Positions 1 to 11,854 are shown, numbered from the stretch's first letter. The stretch: 64,000 nucleotides of DNA from Paguma larvata (GCA_030068075.1 CM057830.1:27374247-27438246), one strand, 5' to 3'. The notes: generated by a model not told the origin, from the letters alone. Made by a program: numbers and translations.

Positions 1-390
1 TGTAGAACAAAAAACAAAAGTCCCACAACGTTACGGCTAGAAGAGAAACCCAAGAACATCTTCACACATTCTTCTTTTGTTCAGGGATAGTGACACACAG
101 AAATGAATGTAATTAAAGAAATCTCTTGTCTAAAATAACATACAAAGTGGGAACAGTAGCCAGACTCTCTTGGGAGCTTAGGATATTTCACAGTTCTGAA
201 TGTTAGCAACTGAAAATGCCTATAGACAATGATAGATTGGTTTAAATGTAAAAACAGATAAAAATAACTATATGCATAGTTTATTAGTTTATCCAAATAT
301 TGCCATAGTTACTGGTTTGCCCCGAGATAACAACAACCTGTGATCAGGAACTATTCAGTGATAGTTGTTTAAGTTAAGACTTGTTTTAAT
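1..390. other. AT-rich DNA, nothing recognised
   Basis: No long open frame, splice-flanked exon or familiar repeat is visible. The only open frame is a 71-codon antisense one with no recognisable motif, which is ordinary for AT-rich DNA. Confidence 0.5.
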
Positions 391-475
391 TTATTACTAT
401 ATTGTACACTTGAAACTAATATAACAATGTATGTTAACTATCTGGAATTAAAATAAAACCTTAAAAAAAAGAAAA
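391..475 (+). mobile_element. L1 3'-terminal scrap
   Basis: The stretch 'tattgtacacttgaaacta' followed by 'aatataacaatgtatgttaa', 'ctggaattaaaataaa' and an A-rich end is the typical last ~80 bp of an old carnivoran/mammalian L1 3'UTR. The same ending recurs at about 48430-48500 and 58215-58285. Only the tail is present, so this is a heavily 5'-truncated insertion. No TSD could be assigned. Confidence 0.6.
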
Positions 476-741
476 ACGAATAGTTTTAGTCTTTCCAAGT
501 TTTTCATTTCTCCCAGAGATAGGTACTTTTGCATGGGGAACACTGTGAAAAAGAACCTTTGCTAGTTAAATTTCTCTTTACAGTTTATATTTCTGATAGA
601 TTACAAGTGTATTTTTAAAAATTTAGTTGCCTAAATACTGTTTCTACATTTTTAAATTAACAGTACAAATAATGTTTAATATTTTAGAAGTACCTCACCA
701 ATCTGGAAGGTAGAAATTAAAACTGAATACTAGGAAGTAAG

Positions 742-838
742 CAAAAAAACCGAAAACCAAAAACAAAAACAAAAACAAAACAAAAACAAAAAACCAAAAA
801 GAAACCCCCAAAAACAACAACAACAACAACAAAAAAAA
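742..838. repeat. A-rich (CAAAAA)n/(CAA)n low-complexity tract
   Basis: About 97 bp made almost only of A and C in CAAAAA and CAA units. It is probably the decayed tail of an unrecognised retroposon or a slippage product. No retroposon body is visible directly to its left. Confidence 0.8.
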
Positions 839-1060
839 CGGACCCTGAGTGGACAAAAATAGATGCTATCCAGCAATGAATGTATTTTATACATTTTCTT
901 TTTAAACTATCCTGTGTTTTTAATCAGATCCTGTTTGCTCTAATTTTGTACATAAACGACAAAATTAATTATTCGATTTCTAAATTTCTAGTAGGTTAAA
1001 AACAGCGAAGAGGCTGAGACCTTTAGAAGGGTAACCAGTGATAAGAAATAGGTACAATGA

Positions 1061-1287
1061 GGGGCACCTGGGTGGCCCAGTCAGTTAAGCGGCCGGCTTC
1101 AGCTCAGGTCATGATCTCACGGTCTGTGGGTTCTAGCCCCGCGTAGGGCTCTGTGCTGCCGGCTCAGAGCCTGGAGCCTGCTTCGGATTCTGTATCTCCC
1201 TTTCTCTCTGCCCTTCGCTTGCTCACGCTCTGCTCTATGTCTCTCAAAAATAAAATAAAAACGCTAAAAAAAAAGTTTTTAAAGAAA
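1061..1287 (+). mobile_element. CAN SINE (tRNA-Lys-derived), complete
   Basis: The head reads GGGGCACCTGGGTGGCCCAG, followed by the tRNA-like B-box region, the felid-type body, a CT-rich stretch and an A-rich tail. It is flanked by a perfect 18-bp TSD, aagaaataggtacaatga, at 1043-1060 and 1288-1305. The perfect TSD indicates a relatively young insertion. SINEs of this family are non-coding and are mobilised in trans by L1. Confidence 0.96.
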
Positions 1288-1305
1288 AAGAAATAGGTAC
1301 AATGA

Positions 1306-2010
1306 AGCAGAAACATAGCAGTCTGAGGCCTACTAGTAAAGGGTCAAATATCTTTAAACGCAATAGATCTTGAAGGAATTATGTATAATAAATAAATTCA
1401 TTAATTCCTTTAAAGCTTGTTCATTCTGTGCCTTCCTCAGGAGGACTTTAAGGCAGCTTACAAGAATATATAAACTTAGCAAGGGTGAAAGGGACAAAAT
1501 GTGTGTGGGAATGGTCCAGGAGAGAAGTCTGCTTTAGTAATACCTAACTACTGAAAATTTGTTTCCTATATCACTTGGTGGCTCCTTTGAAGAAATCCCT
1601 TTTGGAACATAATTTGCTTGGGGAACCTAATTGTGCTTTTCTAATAAAAATTATGTAACTGAACTTGTCTCCCTTTTCACTGTGACCACAGTTAAATGGG
1701 ACAAATATAAACTTGATTATTATACAACTATGTAAATCTCTTATGGACAACATGTATGTTCTTCTTTCCCTTGAGTTTTCATTAATTTTTCTCTGATCCT
1801 ATTCTTTACTATTTTTCTGTTATTTTCATTAGAGTCATCTTCTGTAAAACAATGTAAGGTATCAATAAATTAGTGAAAAGGACCTCTTAAAAATAAAATA
1901 ACACACATACTGGAAGTTTGAGAAAAATCTAATAACACGTATGTCCAGGCAATTATAAGTTAATATATATTGTATAATATATATTGTATCCAATATATAT
2001 ACATATATAC
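1306..2010. other. AT-rich DNA, nothing recognised
   Basis: No gene, exon or confident repeat is visible. A TA-rich stretch at about 1963-2010 borders the next SINE and partly supplies its target site. Confidence 0.5.
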
Positions 2011-2028
2011 ACATATTGGATTTTTAAA

Positions 2029-2215
2029 TTTTTTAAAATTTTTTAATGTTTATTTTTCAGAGAGAGACAGAGTGTGAGTGGGAGAGGGGCAGAGAGAAGG
2101 GGAGACAAAATCTGAAGCAGGCTCACCACAGAGCCCAAGGCAGGGATAGAACGCATGAACTGTGAGATCAGGACCTGAGTTGAAGTCTTAACTGACTGAG
2201 CCACCCAGGCACCCC
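2029..2215 (-). mobile_element. CAN SINE, antisense
   Basis: On the + strand it reads poly-T, 'atgtttatttttcagagaga', a GA-rich stretch, then 'ccacccaggcacccc', the reverse complement of the SINE head. Imperfect TSDs are at 2011-2028 (acatattggatttttaaa) and 2216-2233 (acatatcagatttttaaa), with two mismatches. This makes it older than the copy at 1061. Confidence 0.93.
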
Positions 2216-2389
2216 ACATATCAGATTTTTAAAAGATGTATCTACTTTAATTTTTTGTTAAATGTTTCTTTAAATTTTAACTGTAAAAACAAATATATCT
2301 ACATTTCTTTAAAATTCCAAAATATAGTTAATTTTCAACCTATTATTCTGGTATAAGAAACTAGCATCTAGGCTAACAGTGCCCAACAG

Positions 2390-2680
2390 AATTTCCTATT
2401 ACACGCACACTAGAATACCTAAAATAAAAAGACTGTCACCTCCAAATTCTGGCAGGATTTAGAGCAACTTGACTACTTTAATATATTTTTGGTGGAAGGA
2501 TAAAATGATACATCAATTTAAAATCAATTTAAAAAGTCTGGCAATTTGTCATAAGTTTAAACATACACCTGGATTATGATTGAGCGATTTCATTCCTAGA
2601 TATTTACCCAAGAGAAATGAAAACATGTGTCCATAAAAAAGATATGTTTAAGAATCTTCACAGGTACTTTATTTTCAAGA
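2390..2680 (+). mobile_element. Old L1 ORF2 C-terminal fragment
   Basis: Recognisable old-L1 landmarks occur in order: 'aaaaagactgtcacctccaa', then 'aaaaagtctggcaatttgtc', then 'tatttacccaagagaaatga' with 'catgtgtccata'. This is the region just upstream of the ORF2 stop in L1M-class elements. The frame is fully decayed and both ends are ragged. Confidence 0.6.
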
Positions 2681-3013
2681 TCTATATTAACATTTTTTAA
2701 ACGCAGATATGATTGCTTTCTCAAAAACCCACTGCTTGTTGGTTTACTAAGAGAGCTAATCAAAGATTATATCTTTATTGTTCTATTGCCCATGAGATTA
2801 TAATTATCTCTTTTTCTCATAATAGTATATCTAATGAAATCAAGGTTCCTTCACACTAATTATGCAAAGAAATAAAGGATTCAAGTATGACTAACCAACA
2901 TTGATTACATAATCTTGTTACATGATTACTATCTACCTGGAAAGCTGTAGCTATATTGATGTCTAAATACATTATCAGTGACAGAAATTTGCAAAGAGGA
3001 ATACAGGAGTAAA
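2681..3013. other. AT-rich DNA, nothing recognised
   Basis: No gene or confident repeat is visible between the old L1 scrap and the AATC microsatellite. Confidence 0.5.
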
Positions 3014-3041
3014 AATCAATCAATCAATCAATCAATCAATC
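3014..3041. repeat. (AATC)7 microsatellite
   Basis: Seven perfect AATC units are directly visible. A pure tetranucleotide array of this length is likely polymorphic. Confidence 0.97.
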
Positions 3042-3084
3042 TGGAAACATAAGCAAACTAATAAAATTTTAAGATTCATGGGGA

Positions 3085-3560
3085 TGGAATAGGAGATGGT
3101 GGAGTAGAAGAACCCTAGGCTCCTCTCACCCCATGAACAAAACTAGGTAACTATCAAATCATCCTAAATACCCCAGAAATCGATGCAAAGAATGACAAAA
3201 CAAACTCTACAACTAAAGGGAGAGAAGAGGTCACATCAAAGAATGTAGGAAGTGTGGAGATGTGGTTTAGGGGAGAAAGAGATCATGGGTGCTGTGGAAG
3301 GAAGGATTTGTGGTCCTAGAGAAGGGTGACAAGGAGAGAGAGGAACACAAAGGGGGATGCACAAGGAGAGAATTTCCTCAAAGCCATTAGCTTGGAATAG
3401 AGAGGGGCTGCATTTCATGAGTTCTTGCAGCCAATGGGGCTTAGACGCTGGAGATTTAAAGGTCAAGGGCTTGGCTGGGATAGAGCTTAGAGGGCATATC
3501 ACTGGTCCTGAAGAGAAGTCAAGAAAATAACCTGGGGGCAAACAGCATGGAAACAGCATT
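3085..3560 (+). mobile_element. Isolated L1 5'UTR fragment
   Basis: It starts with 'ggagatggtggagtagaaga' and 'accctaggctcctctcaccc', the standard start of a carnivoran L1 5'UTR. It continues with 'aactctacaactaaagggag' and ends in unrelated AT-rich DNA near 3560. The promoter end is present but the rest of the element is missing. That is the opposite of normal 5' truncation, so a later deletion or rearrangement is likely. Related 5'UTR text occurs at 44077. Confidence 0.7.
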
Positions 3561-4500
3561 GGACTCTTTCAAGTTGAAGTTTAGTGCAATGCCATAAATA
3601 CTTATTAAACACCCGTGTATAAAACATTGTGTTAAGTACCATGAGATACAATGAATATTTTCAAAATATTCTAAAAATAGTAGGTATGTTTGAAGATACA
3701 GTTAAACAAAGAATCATAATAAATTAAAGTTTTCTGATTTCTAATTTGGTGCTCTTTCCATTGTACCATGAGATGTGTGGATGAAACTTGCAGGTTAGAT
3801 ACCAGAGACACTATCAAAGTAAAATCAACATGTTTGATCACTGATAAATAAGGGGCTGGAAGTTAGGGCCTGCTAGGAGAATGAGAGAATTAATGATAAT
3901 TTTTGAGATAATATGAATACATGAATATGATGTCAATGCAATAGAATTGTAGAGAGAAAAGAGATGGTATATTTTACTATTATCTGGAAATTCTTAAGGT
4001 CCAAATAAATTTCTACATGGGCATTAGTCACAGCAAAAGGGAGATTTATATAGAGAGCTCAGGAAACCCTGATTATCTTATAGAAGATATAGTTTGGCAG
4101 ACTATGTAACAATTATTAACCTTATTTTGTATGCTATCAATATTTATGCAGTTTATTTAGCAAATTTTGGCAAACATATCACACAGTTCCATTTCAGACA
4201 AATAAAACCACCTGGTCTTTTTCAAATAAATAGCTGATAAGTTCTTAAATTATTTGTGCATTTAAACTTCGAGTTTCTGAACCTGAATACAGGGCATGCA
4301 ACATTTCCGTTAAATTTTAGTTTTTCACCAATGTGTTTCTTATTTTTAAAGATACTGAATGAAACATTATGCATTTAAATGCTTGATTAACTCTGCAACC
4401 ATGAAATTAATGGACTCTTAAAATATGCCACGACTCTCAGCCTCAGTTTTTGAAAAAATAATTAGGAAATCTTCAAAGACGAGACTGCATATAATAGAAG
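3561..4500. other. AT-rich DNA, nothing recognised
   Basis: About 0.9 kb without open frames beyond chance length and without a repeat I can name. Confidence 0.5.
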
Positions 4501-4721
4501 TTTTTTTTTTTTATGTTTATTTATTTTTGAGAGAGAGAGAGATAGAGAGAGAGCACAAGAAGGAGAGGGGCAAAGAGGGAGGGAGACACAGAATCTGAAG
4601 TGGGCTCCAGGCTCCAAGCTGTCAGCACAGAGCCTGACACAGAGCTTGAACTCACGAATCCATGAGTTCATGACCTGAGCCAAAGTTGGATGTTTAACTG
4701 ACTGAGCCACCCAGGTGCCCC
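4501..4721 (-). mobile_element. CAN SINE, antisense, full length
   Basis: Poly-T and 'atgtttatttatttttgaga' on the left, 'ccacccaggtgcccc' at the right end at 4721. The tRNA-like head is intact. Short open frames crossing it (for example one with the peptide AQSVKHPTLAQV) are SINE sequence, not genes. Confidence 0.93.
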
Positions 4722-5131
4722 ATAAGTTTTTTAAAATAGATATTGAAATAATAGATAAATGAAATAAAGACTATCAATGGGTGTGAAAAGGTAAATTTCC
4801 ATCACACATATGTAAAGCAATACTGCATTTCTGGTGGGAGGAATGCCCTGATATGTTGATCGGTCTACTTTTATGCCAATCCTATATGCTCAGAAAATAT
4901 CAACGACTGACAAAAGACTGTCTTTTGGATATTTTGTAACTTTATCAATTTTCTACAGCATCTGGCTGATATATTTTGTCAATCAGCTATTAGAGATTTT
5001 AATACCTACAAAAATAGACATAAAATGGCATTTCAATTTGTAACCAATACTTCTAATCTGCCATATACTGGATTGTTTCCTGACTTTATGAATCACCAGA
5101 TAGATTCTTAATACCCCTTCTTATAGTCATC
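4722..5131. other. AT-rich DNA, nothing recognised
   Basis: This stretch leads up to the left target-site duplication of the next L1. No gene or repeat is recognised. Confidence 0.5.
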
Positions 5132-5150
5132 TCAATGTTGCATTATTTTA

Positions 5151-7050
5151 TTTTATTTTTTAATAGTTTATTGTCTAATTGGTTTCTATACAACACCCAG
5201 TGCTCAATCCAAAGAGCGCCCTCCTCTGTGCCCACCACCCACTCTCCCCCCTCCCACACCCATCTCTCCCCTCAGTTCTTTCTTATTCTTTGAGAGTCTC
5301 TCATGTCATGTCTTCCTTCCTCTCTTGGCTTTTCGTTTTTTTTTTCCCCCTTCCCCTCTTCCTCTCTCCCCTGGTTCTCTGCTAGGTCTTCCAAAGCCTA
5401 CCTATGCGTGGGAACATATGGCATCTGTCTTTCTCTGCCTGACTTATTTCACTCAGCATAATACCCTCCAGTTCCATCCATCTTGCCACACATGGCCAGA
5501 TTTCATTCTTTCTCATTGCTGCATAGTATTCCATTGTATATATATACCACATCTTCTTTATCCATTCATCAGTTGATGGACACTTAGTCTCTTTCCATGA
5601 TTTGGCTATTGTCGAAAGTGCTGCTATGAACATTGGGGTACACATGCCCCTATGCATCAGCAGTCCTGGATCTCTTGGGTAGATTCCTAACAGTGCTGTT
5701 GCTGGGTCATACGGTAAGTCTATCTTCATTTTTTTGAGGAACCTCCACACAGTTCTCCAGAGTGGTTGCACCAGTTTGCATTCCCACCAACAGTGCGAAA
5801 GGCTGCCTGTTTCTCCACATCCTCGCCAGCATCTATAGTTTCCTGATTTGTTAATTTTAGCCACTCTGACTGGTGTGAGGTGGTATCTCAGCGTGGTTTT
5901 GATTTGTATTTCCCTGATGATGAGTGATCTTGAGCATCGTTTCATGTGTCTGTTTGCCATTTGAATGTCTTCTTTGGAGAAATGTCTATTCAAATCTTCT
6001 GCCCATTTCTTCACTGGGTTATTCGTTTTTCGGGTGTGGAGTTTGGTAAGTTCTTTATAGATTTTTAGAAACCAGTCCTTTATCCGATATGTCATTTGCA
6101 ATTATCCTTTCCCAATCCGTTGGTTGCCTATCAGTTTTGTTGGTTGTTTCTTTTGCCGTGCAGAAGCTTTTAATCTTGATGAGATCCCAGTAGTTCATTT
6201 TTGCTTTTAATTCCCTTGCCTTTGGGCAAGTTGAGTAGGAACTTTGCTGAGTAGGAATTTGGTGCGTCTTAGGTCAAAGAGGCTTTTTCCTGCTTTCTCC
6301 TCTAGGATTTTGATGGTTTCCTGCCTCACATTCAGATCCTTTATCCATTTAGAGTTTATTTTTGTGAGTGGTGTAAGGAAGTGGTCTAGTTTCATTCTTT
6401 TGCATGTTGCAGTCCAGTTCTCCCAGCACCATTTATTAAAGAAGCTGTCTTTTTTCCATTGGGTACTCTTTCCTGCTTTGTCAAAAATTAGTTGGCCATA
6501 TACTTGCGGGTCCATTTCTGAGTTTTCTATTCTATTCCATTTGTCTATGTGTCTATTTTTGTGCCAATACCATACAGTCTTGATGACTACCGCTTTGTAG
6601 TAGAGGTTGAAGTCTGGGATCGTGATGCCTCCCGCCTTGTTTTTGTTCTTCAGTATTACTTTGGCTATTCGGGGTCTTTTGTGGTTCCATACAAATTTTA
6701 GGATTGTTTGCTCTAGCTTTGAGAAGAATGCTGGTGCAATTTTGATTGGGATTGCATTGAATGTGTAGATTGCTTTGGGTAGTATTGCCATTTTGACGAT
6801 ATTTATTCTTCCAATCCATGAGCATGGGATGTTTTTCCATTTCCTTGTGTCTTCCTCAATTTCCTTCATAAGTTTTTTATAGTTTTCAGCGAAGAGGTCT
6901 TTTACGTCTTTGGTTAGGTTTATTCTTAGGTATTTGATGGTTTTTGGTGCGATTGTGAAGGGGATTAGCTTCTTTATTTCTCTTTCTGCTGCTTCATTGA
7001 TGGTGTATATGAATGCCACCGATTTCTGTACATTGATTTTGTACCCTGCA
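5151..7050 (-). mobile_element. Young 5'-truncated L1, antisense
   Basis: About 1.9 kb comprising the last part of ORF2, the 3'UTR and a T-rich (poly-A) end on the left. It is flanked by a perfect 19-bp TSD, tcaatgttgcattatttta, at 5132-5150 and 7051-7069. The 5' truncation lies inside the RT domain of ORF2; the sequence at the right end encodes '[10 protein letters not shown]'-type L1 text. The perfect long TSD and two long open stretches point to a recent insertion by target-primed reverse transcription. The element cannot move by itself because it has no promoter, ORF1, endonuclease or complete RT. Confidence 0.96.
5382..7048 (-). pseudogene. L1 ORF2p C-terminal remnant, two frames
   Basis: This encoded the C-terminal third of L1 ORF2p (reverse transcriptase thumb and the C-terminal cysteine-rich nucleic-acid-binding region). 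Two open blocks remain. One at 6207-7019 has 270 codons and reads [23 protein letters not shown] and [14 protein letters not shown] in turn. One at 5382-6101 has 239 codons and contains the cysteine motif [18 protein letters not shown] and a stop after RIGRLWKT. The first break coincides with a 16-bp near-tandem duplication at 6232-6263 (unit 'tgagtaggaactttgc'), which shifts the frame by one. The second is one extra base in an A run near 6066. It is a fragment with no function of its own. Confidence 0.9.
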
Positions 7051-7069
7051 TCAATGTTGCATTATTTTA

Positions 7070-7815
7070 CAATAACTTGGTCACAAACATTTACTTGGGA
7101 GAATTAAATGTAAACTAGTCATTTCATTTCAAGCAGTAAAAATTGTAAGTATCAGTAGGGTAGTTTTATGTACACCAACTGGTATTTTAGAAAAGCTACT
7201 CTGGATTACATGAAACAGTCAATGGTTGGATTCATGTTTTCCTTTTTGTTCTTATGTAGTTTAACTCATACTAACAGTCACCCCATACACTGAGAAATTA
7301 TGTTACTACAGATTGATTTCTATCTTCTCCCAGTTCTGGCCATATAGCTGCTGATTCTAGTTTTGCTCTATGGTCATTTTTAGAGTCCAGTCGCCATTCT
7401 GATACAGAGAGGTATAATTATAATGAAATAAAATTGTTTGCTAGGAAAATAAGAGAATCATTTCCCAAAGGTTAGCACTAGAGAAGGTGGTAGAAGATGA
7501 TGGTAGAAGGTAGAGTTACAGAGATTAGATCTTTATCTATGTACAGCTTGCTTAGCAATATTAATTAAAAAACGAAATGTAGTGCTGCTTGACATGGTGA
7601 CATTACAACAGAAATTGAACCATACCCTATTTTTTCACTCACTATTTTATCTCTATCACCTTGTATATTGCCAATCACCTAGTAAGAGTCAAAAATATTT
7701 TTAATCAAAGAACAGGTGATTAACTGAATGAGTGGCTAACAATGAATGAATGGATTTTTAGAAGGGATTCCTACAACGATAAAACAATGGCAAGAGACAA
7801 GCTTCTTGTTTTAAA
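7070..7815. other. AT-rich DNA; possible L2/MIR trace
   Basis: Nothing is certain here. The end, about 7650-7755, reads like a degraded 'cacctagtaagag...tgaatgaatgaatgg' L2/MIR terminus, but this is too weak to annotate separately. Confidence 0.3.
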
Positions 7816-8032
7816 CTTTTTTTTAAAGTTTGTTTATTTGAGAGAGTGAGAGAGCGAGAGAGCACACACATGGGCACAGAAGGGGCAGAGAAAGAGGGAG
7901 AGAGAATCCCAAGCAGGTTTTGCACTGTCAGTGCAGAGCCCACATGGGGTTTAATCCCACAAACTATTAGATCACGACCTGAGCCGAAATCAAGAGTTGG
8001 ACGCTTAACCAACCGAGCCACCCAGGTGCCCC
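7816..8032 (-). mobile_element. CAN SINE, antisense
   Basis: A T-rich start, GA-rich stretch and complete antisense head ending 'ccacccaggtgcccc' at 8032. A short TSD, taaacttttt, is at about 7812-7821 and 8037-8046. Confidence 0.92.
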
Positions 8033-8046
8033 GAGATAAACTTTTT

Positions 8047-9278
8047 ATAGTCTTATATCGTTGTGAAGCGTACAAGTTAATACATGAGTTTTGCAGACCC
8101 ATGTGCCATATCTGGAAATAGGAATGTGAGTTCCAAAGCAATGATACTTATACTGAAAGCTTCATCAAGTTAGTCCTGGACTGAGTTTAAAATATGGGGA
8201 ATGTGGGAAGAGAAATAGAGTTGTATGACAAGGATAGAAATGCAACTGTCATAAAGGTGACAAAAATGAGATAACTTGCCCCAGAGACTGACATTATTTT
8301 TACACTGTTTGTCAGCAGCAAGATATCCAAGGCCATGCTGAGAGATGCAGCTTAAAGCAATACTGAAACAATGGCAGTGAAGCCAGTAGGGAATTTTCCT
8401 CTATGTAAAGATCACTTTGTTGGGTTTGGTTGGATGATGCTTTCTCTCTCATACAGAAAATTAATTCTAACAGAGAACTAAAGTTTGAAGTAATTTTGAA
8501 AACCAGAAATTGTCAGATGCTTGTTCCACATCCTTATTTGTCAGAAAGAACTTCACCTTGGGACATGAACAAGAAGGAACCTCACCACTGCTTGTAGTGA
8601 ACATTATATAAGCTGTCACTCCCAAATCACAGGTGTAGAGAGATCTGAAAAATAAATGTGTGGGAAATGAACTCACAACAACCAATGTCACTTAGATAAT
8701 CAGTCTAACACTCAAATGCTTCCCGCCTGAAGAGACCTAGTAGCAAATTTGATCATAACATCACTAAAAGTCTTGATGAAGAACACTCACAACACAAATA
8801 AAATGAAACTCTTTTTTTTAAACGATAGTGAAATAAAAATTTATGTCCCATATTTGGCAAAAATCAGTATTCCCAATATATTTTTCTTTACACAATCATT
8901 GGTAGTTACTTTCTTTACAAAAGCGTTTTGAGAATGCTTTATTATATTTGAAATTATTTTACATAACAAAATAAACTACTAGTTCCCTGGTTAACTAAAT
9001 TTCCAAAATTTCAAGGGCTTTGATCTGTGTTCTCCAGAATTAAATTTTATTGTTTTCACACTATAGTCCTCTACTGATAAACATGATATATTACTTAATG
9101 TTCACAATAACCTTGTGATGTCATTATTCCTTTTTTGTATACATGGAAAGAGGAAGAGAATGACTGCTTAAGATCAAGGTGATAATAAATGGTAGGAACT
9201 TCCACTTCTGATGAAGGATTAACAGAGATCAGCTCTACCTTCTTGCCTGAAACACATAAGCAAAGTGGGCAAAATACA
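8047..9278. other. AT-rich DNA, nothing recognised
   Basis: About 1.2 kb without a gene-like open frame or a repeat I can name. Short antisense and sense frames (60-74 codons) have no recognisable domain. Confidence 0.5.
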
Positions 9279-9294
9279 TGAATCAACAACTGTC

Positions 9295-9473
9295 TTTTTT
9301 AAAGTTTATTTCTTTATTTTTGAGAGAGAGAGAGAGGGAGATACAGAATCTGATGCAGGCTCCAGGCTCTGAGCTATCAGTGCTGAGCCCGACATGGAGC
9401 TTGAACCCATGAACTGTGAGATCATGACCTGAGCCAGTCAGACACTCAACAGACTGAGCCACCCAGGTACCCC
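9295..9473 (-). mobile_element. CAN SINE, antisense
   Basis: A poly-T start, GA repeat and antisense head ending 'ccacccaggtacccc'. An 11-bp TSD, tgaatcaacaa, is at 9279-9289 and 9474-9484. The body is somewhat shortened. Confidence 0.94.
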
Positions 9474-9484
9474 TGAATCAACAA

Positions 9485-10000
9485 TTTTCAAGACATTGTT
9501 TATCAGGCAAGGAAGGACACTGACCCCACTGAGATGGGAATTGAACACAGTGAGCCCTATGATTGCCCCAGATTAATGCCTTGAAATATTTTCCTGGACA
9601 CATTTTAGGAAGGCAGACTGCAAACAGAGCTTAGCAGATGTTCCAAGGTGAGAAGATAGGCATGAAAATCTGAGGAGAACAAGGCAGCTATAGTTCATAG
9701 GACAGAGTACAAAAGAGGCAAGAGCATCACAAAGGATTCCAGAGATTTGTTGCATCAATTAATTGGAGTTGAGTATTTTCAAATAAGAACTCAAGTATTC
9801 ACCTGAGTACTGAGAAGCACATGTGTGTGAGGAAATTATTAGACATTAAGGAAATTAGCACCCAAAACTTTTGCTCTTAACAGTACCTGGTGCTCACACA
9901 GGCTTGGGATGGTGCTTCTTCCTACATGGGACATAGAAAAACCTCAGTATTCATGGTATACTAGGTAGAGTACACAGAAGGGTCTTGTCTCAGTATGGGT
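9485..10000. other. Nothing recognised
   Basis: About 0.5 kb with no gene or confident repeat, ending where the MaLR LTR begins. Confidence 0.5.
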
Positions 10001-10509
<509 letters not shown>

Positions 10510-11462
10510 GTGAGAACTATGTAATCATAGACTGAGCAATGCTCTGGATCGGAGTAGACATCTTGAAAGGAAAACCTGAAAGGACCAAACTGCTCCCAAG
10601 TAACCAAATGGAGCACCAAGATAAAACTCAAGAATATTTAACACAAACCAATCCATTACTAAGTGACATCAGTGAAAACAGTGGAGTAGAGAACTTGAGA
10701 GATCCATCCCTTTATAGAAACATGAAGAAAGGAGTAAAAATGGTCAGAATCAACTTAGTTGAAAACCTGGAAAATAGTCAAAGGTTTATAAGCAACCAAG
10801 AAAGTTCTTGGTCAAGAAATAGGTGATTGAAATATAATAGAAAAGCTTTGTTTGTTTTAACTTACTCTTGCTCCATGCACCTCACTGGCATGATGGCAGT
10901 CTTGATTATGACACTCTACATTCCTGGTCCAGGTGCCTCATTCTGGAGGGAGGATAGTAGACCTTATTTTCAAGGAATTGTATTTGTCTGTTATGATTAG
11001 TCTTGGGGGCTCCTTTAACTATTGATGCAAAAAGCTTGCATTTGTTTCACTTAACTTGGAAATTTCTCAGGGTAGAAAATTGGCTATAGAGAGGGTATCC
11101 CTCAAAGACTTTGAATGTCAAATAAACAAGCCACTACCCTTTGGGGAAAAAGATTACATTTGTGTCAAACAACAACATACTGAAAGACTGGGAGGAAAAG
11201 CTAGGGAGGGAGATGACTTGGGACATAACAGCTTGAAAAACTACCATATATACCATGGATTCTATAAAGTGACACACATGCCCGAGACAGGATGCATGCT
11301 CAGAAAAGATGTGAGAAGATATTAAATTTTCACCTCTGACTGATCATTAGACTCACTAAAAACACGAAATGAAGGTTAAGACAATATTGTAAATGGCCTG
11401 GCTAAGCAGCAAAGGAATGCTCCCAAACAGAACCAATCAGCAAAAACAAAGATGCATTTTAT
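10510..11462. other. Unassigned, possibly old L1 5'UTR
   Basis: It contains a 95-codon frame at 10539-10826 and an 89-codon frame at 11056-11325 without recognisable domains. It lies directly upstream of L1M-type sequence beginning about 11855, so it could be that element's 5'UTR, but I could not match it with confidence. Confidence 0.3.
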
Positions 11463-11661
11463 TCCTTCTTCTTCTTCTTCTTCTCCTTCTCCTTCTCCTC
11501 CTTCTCCTTCTCCTTCTCCTTCTCCTTCTCCTTCTCCTTCTCCTTCTCCTTCTCCTTCTCCTTCTCCTTCTCCTCCTCCTCCTCCTCCTCCTCCTCCTCC
11601 TCCTCCTCCTCCTCCTCCTCCTCCTCCTCCTCCTCCTTCTCCTTCTTCTTTTTTTTTTTTT
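11463..11661. repeat. 199-bp pure polypyrimidine tract (CTT/CTCCTT/CCT)n
   Basis: An uninterrupted C/T run. It starts as CTT units, passes into CTCCTT hexamers, then ~65 bp of pure CCT, and ends in CTT plus a T run. Long poly-Leu, poly-Pro/Ser and poly-Gly/Glu frames on both strands come only from this repeat. Tracts of this kind can form triplex (H-) DNA; that is known for the class and not shown here. Confidence 0.98.
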
Positions 11662-11854
11662 GGCTCCTGTTGTTTAAAGAAATCTATCAAACCACTAGAT
11701 AACCACTAAGCTAAAGAAAATAGATTCTTCAGATCCTTAACAAAAAGAATTTGGATAAGTCAGTAAGCAAAACATAACAACTAAAACTCACAAAAAGGCA
11801 GCAATAAAAACAAAAAAAACAAAAAAACAAAACAAAAAAAAAAAACAAAAACCC

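Noticed and set aside
1061..1135. tRNA genes in the SINE heads (all 22 copies)
   Set aside because: The tRNA-Lys resemblance is the known origin of CAN SINEs. The heads do not fold as complete tRNAs and are joined to the SINE body.
5179..5576. Sense-strand frames over the young L1 (also 6244-6600 and 6910-7107)
   Set aside because: They are mirror frames of antisense L1 ORF2/3'UTR; the real coding signal is on the minus strand.
7846..8121. 91-codon sense and 127-codon antisense frames
   Set aside because: Both are translations of a CAN SINE; the peptide VARLVKRPTLDFGSGRDL recurs in similar form in other SINE copies.
11376..11709. Overlapping frames encoding poly-Leu, poly-Ser/Pro and poly-Gly/Glu proteins
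   Set aside because: They exist only because a C/T repeat has no stop codons in several frames. There is no start context, domain or flanking coding sequence.
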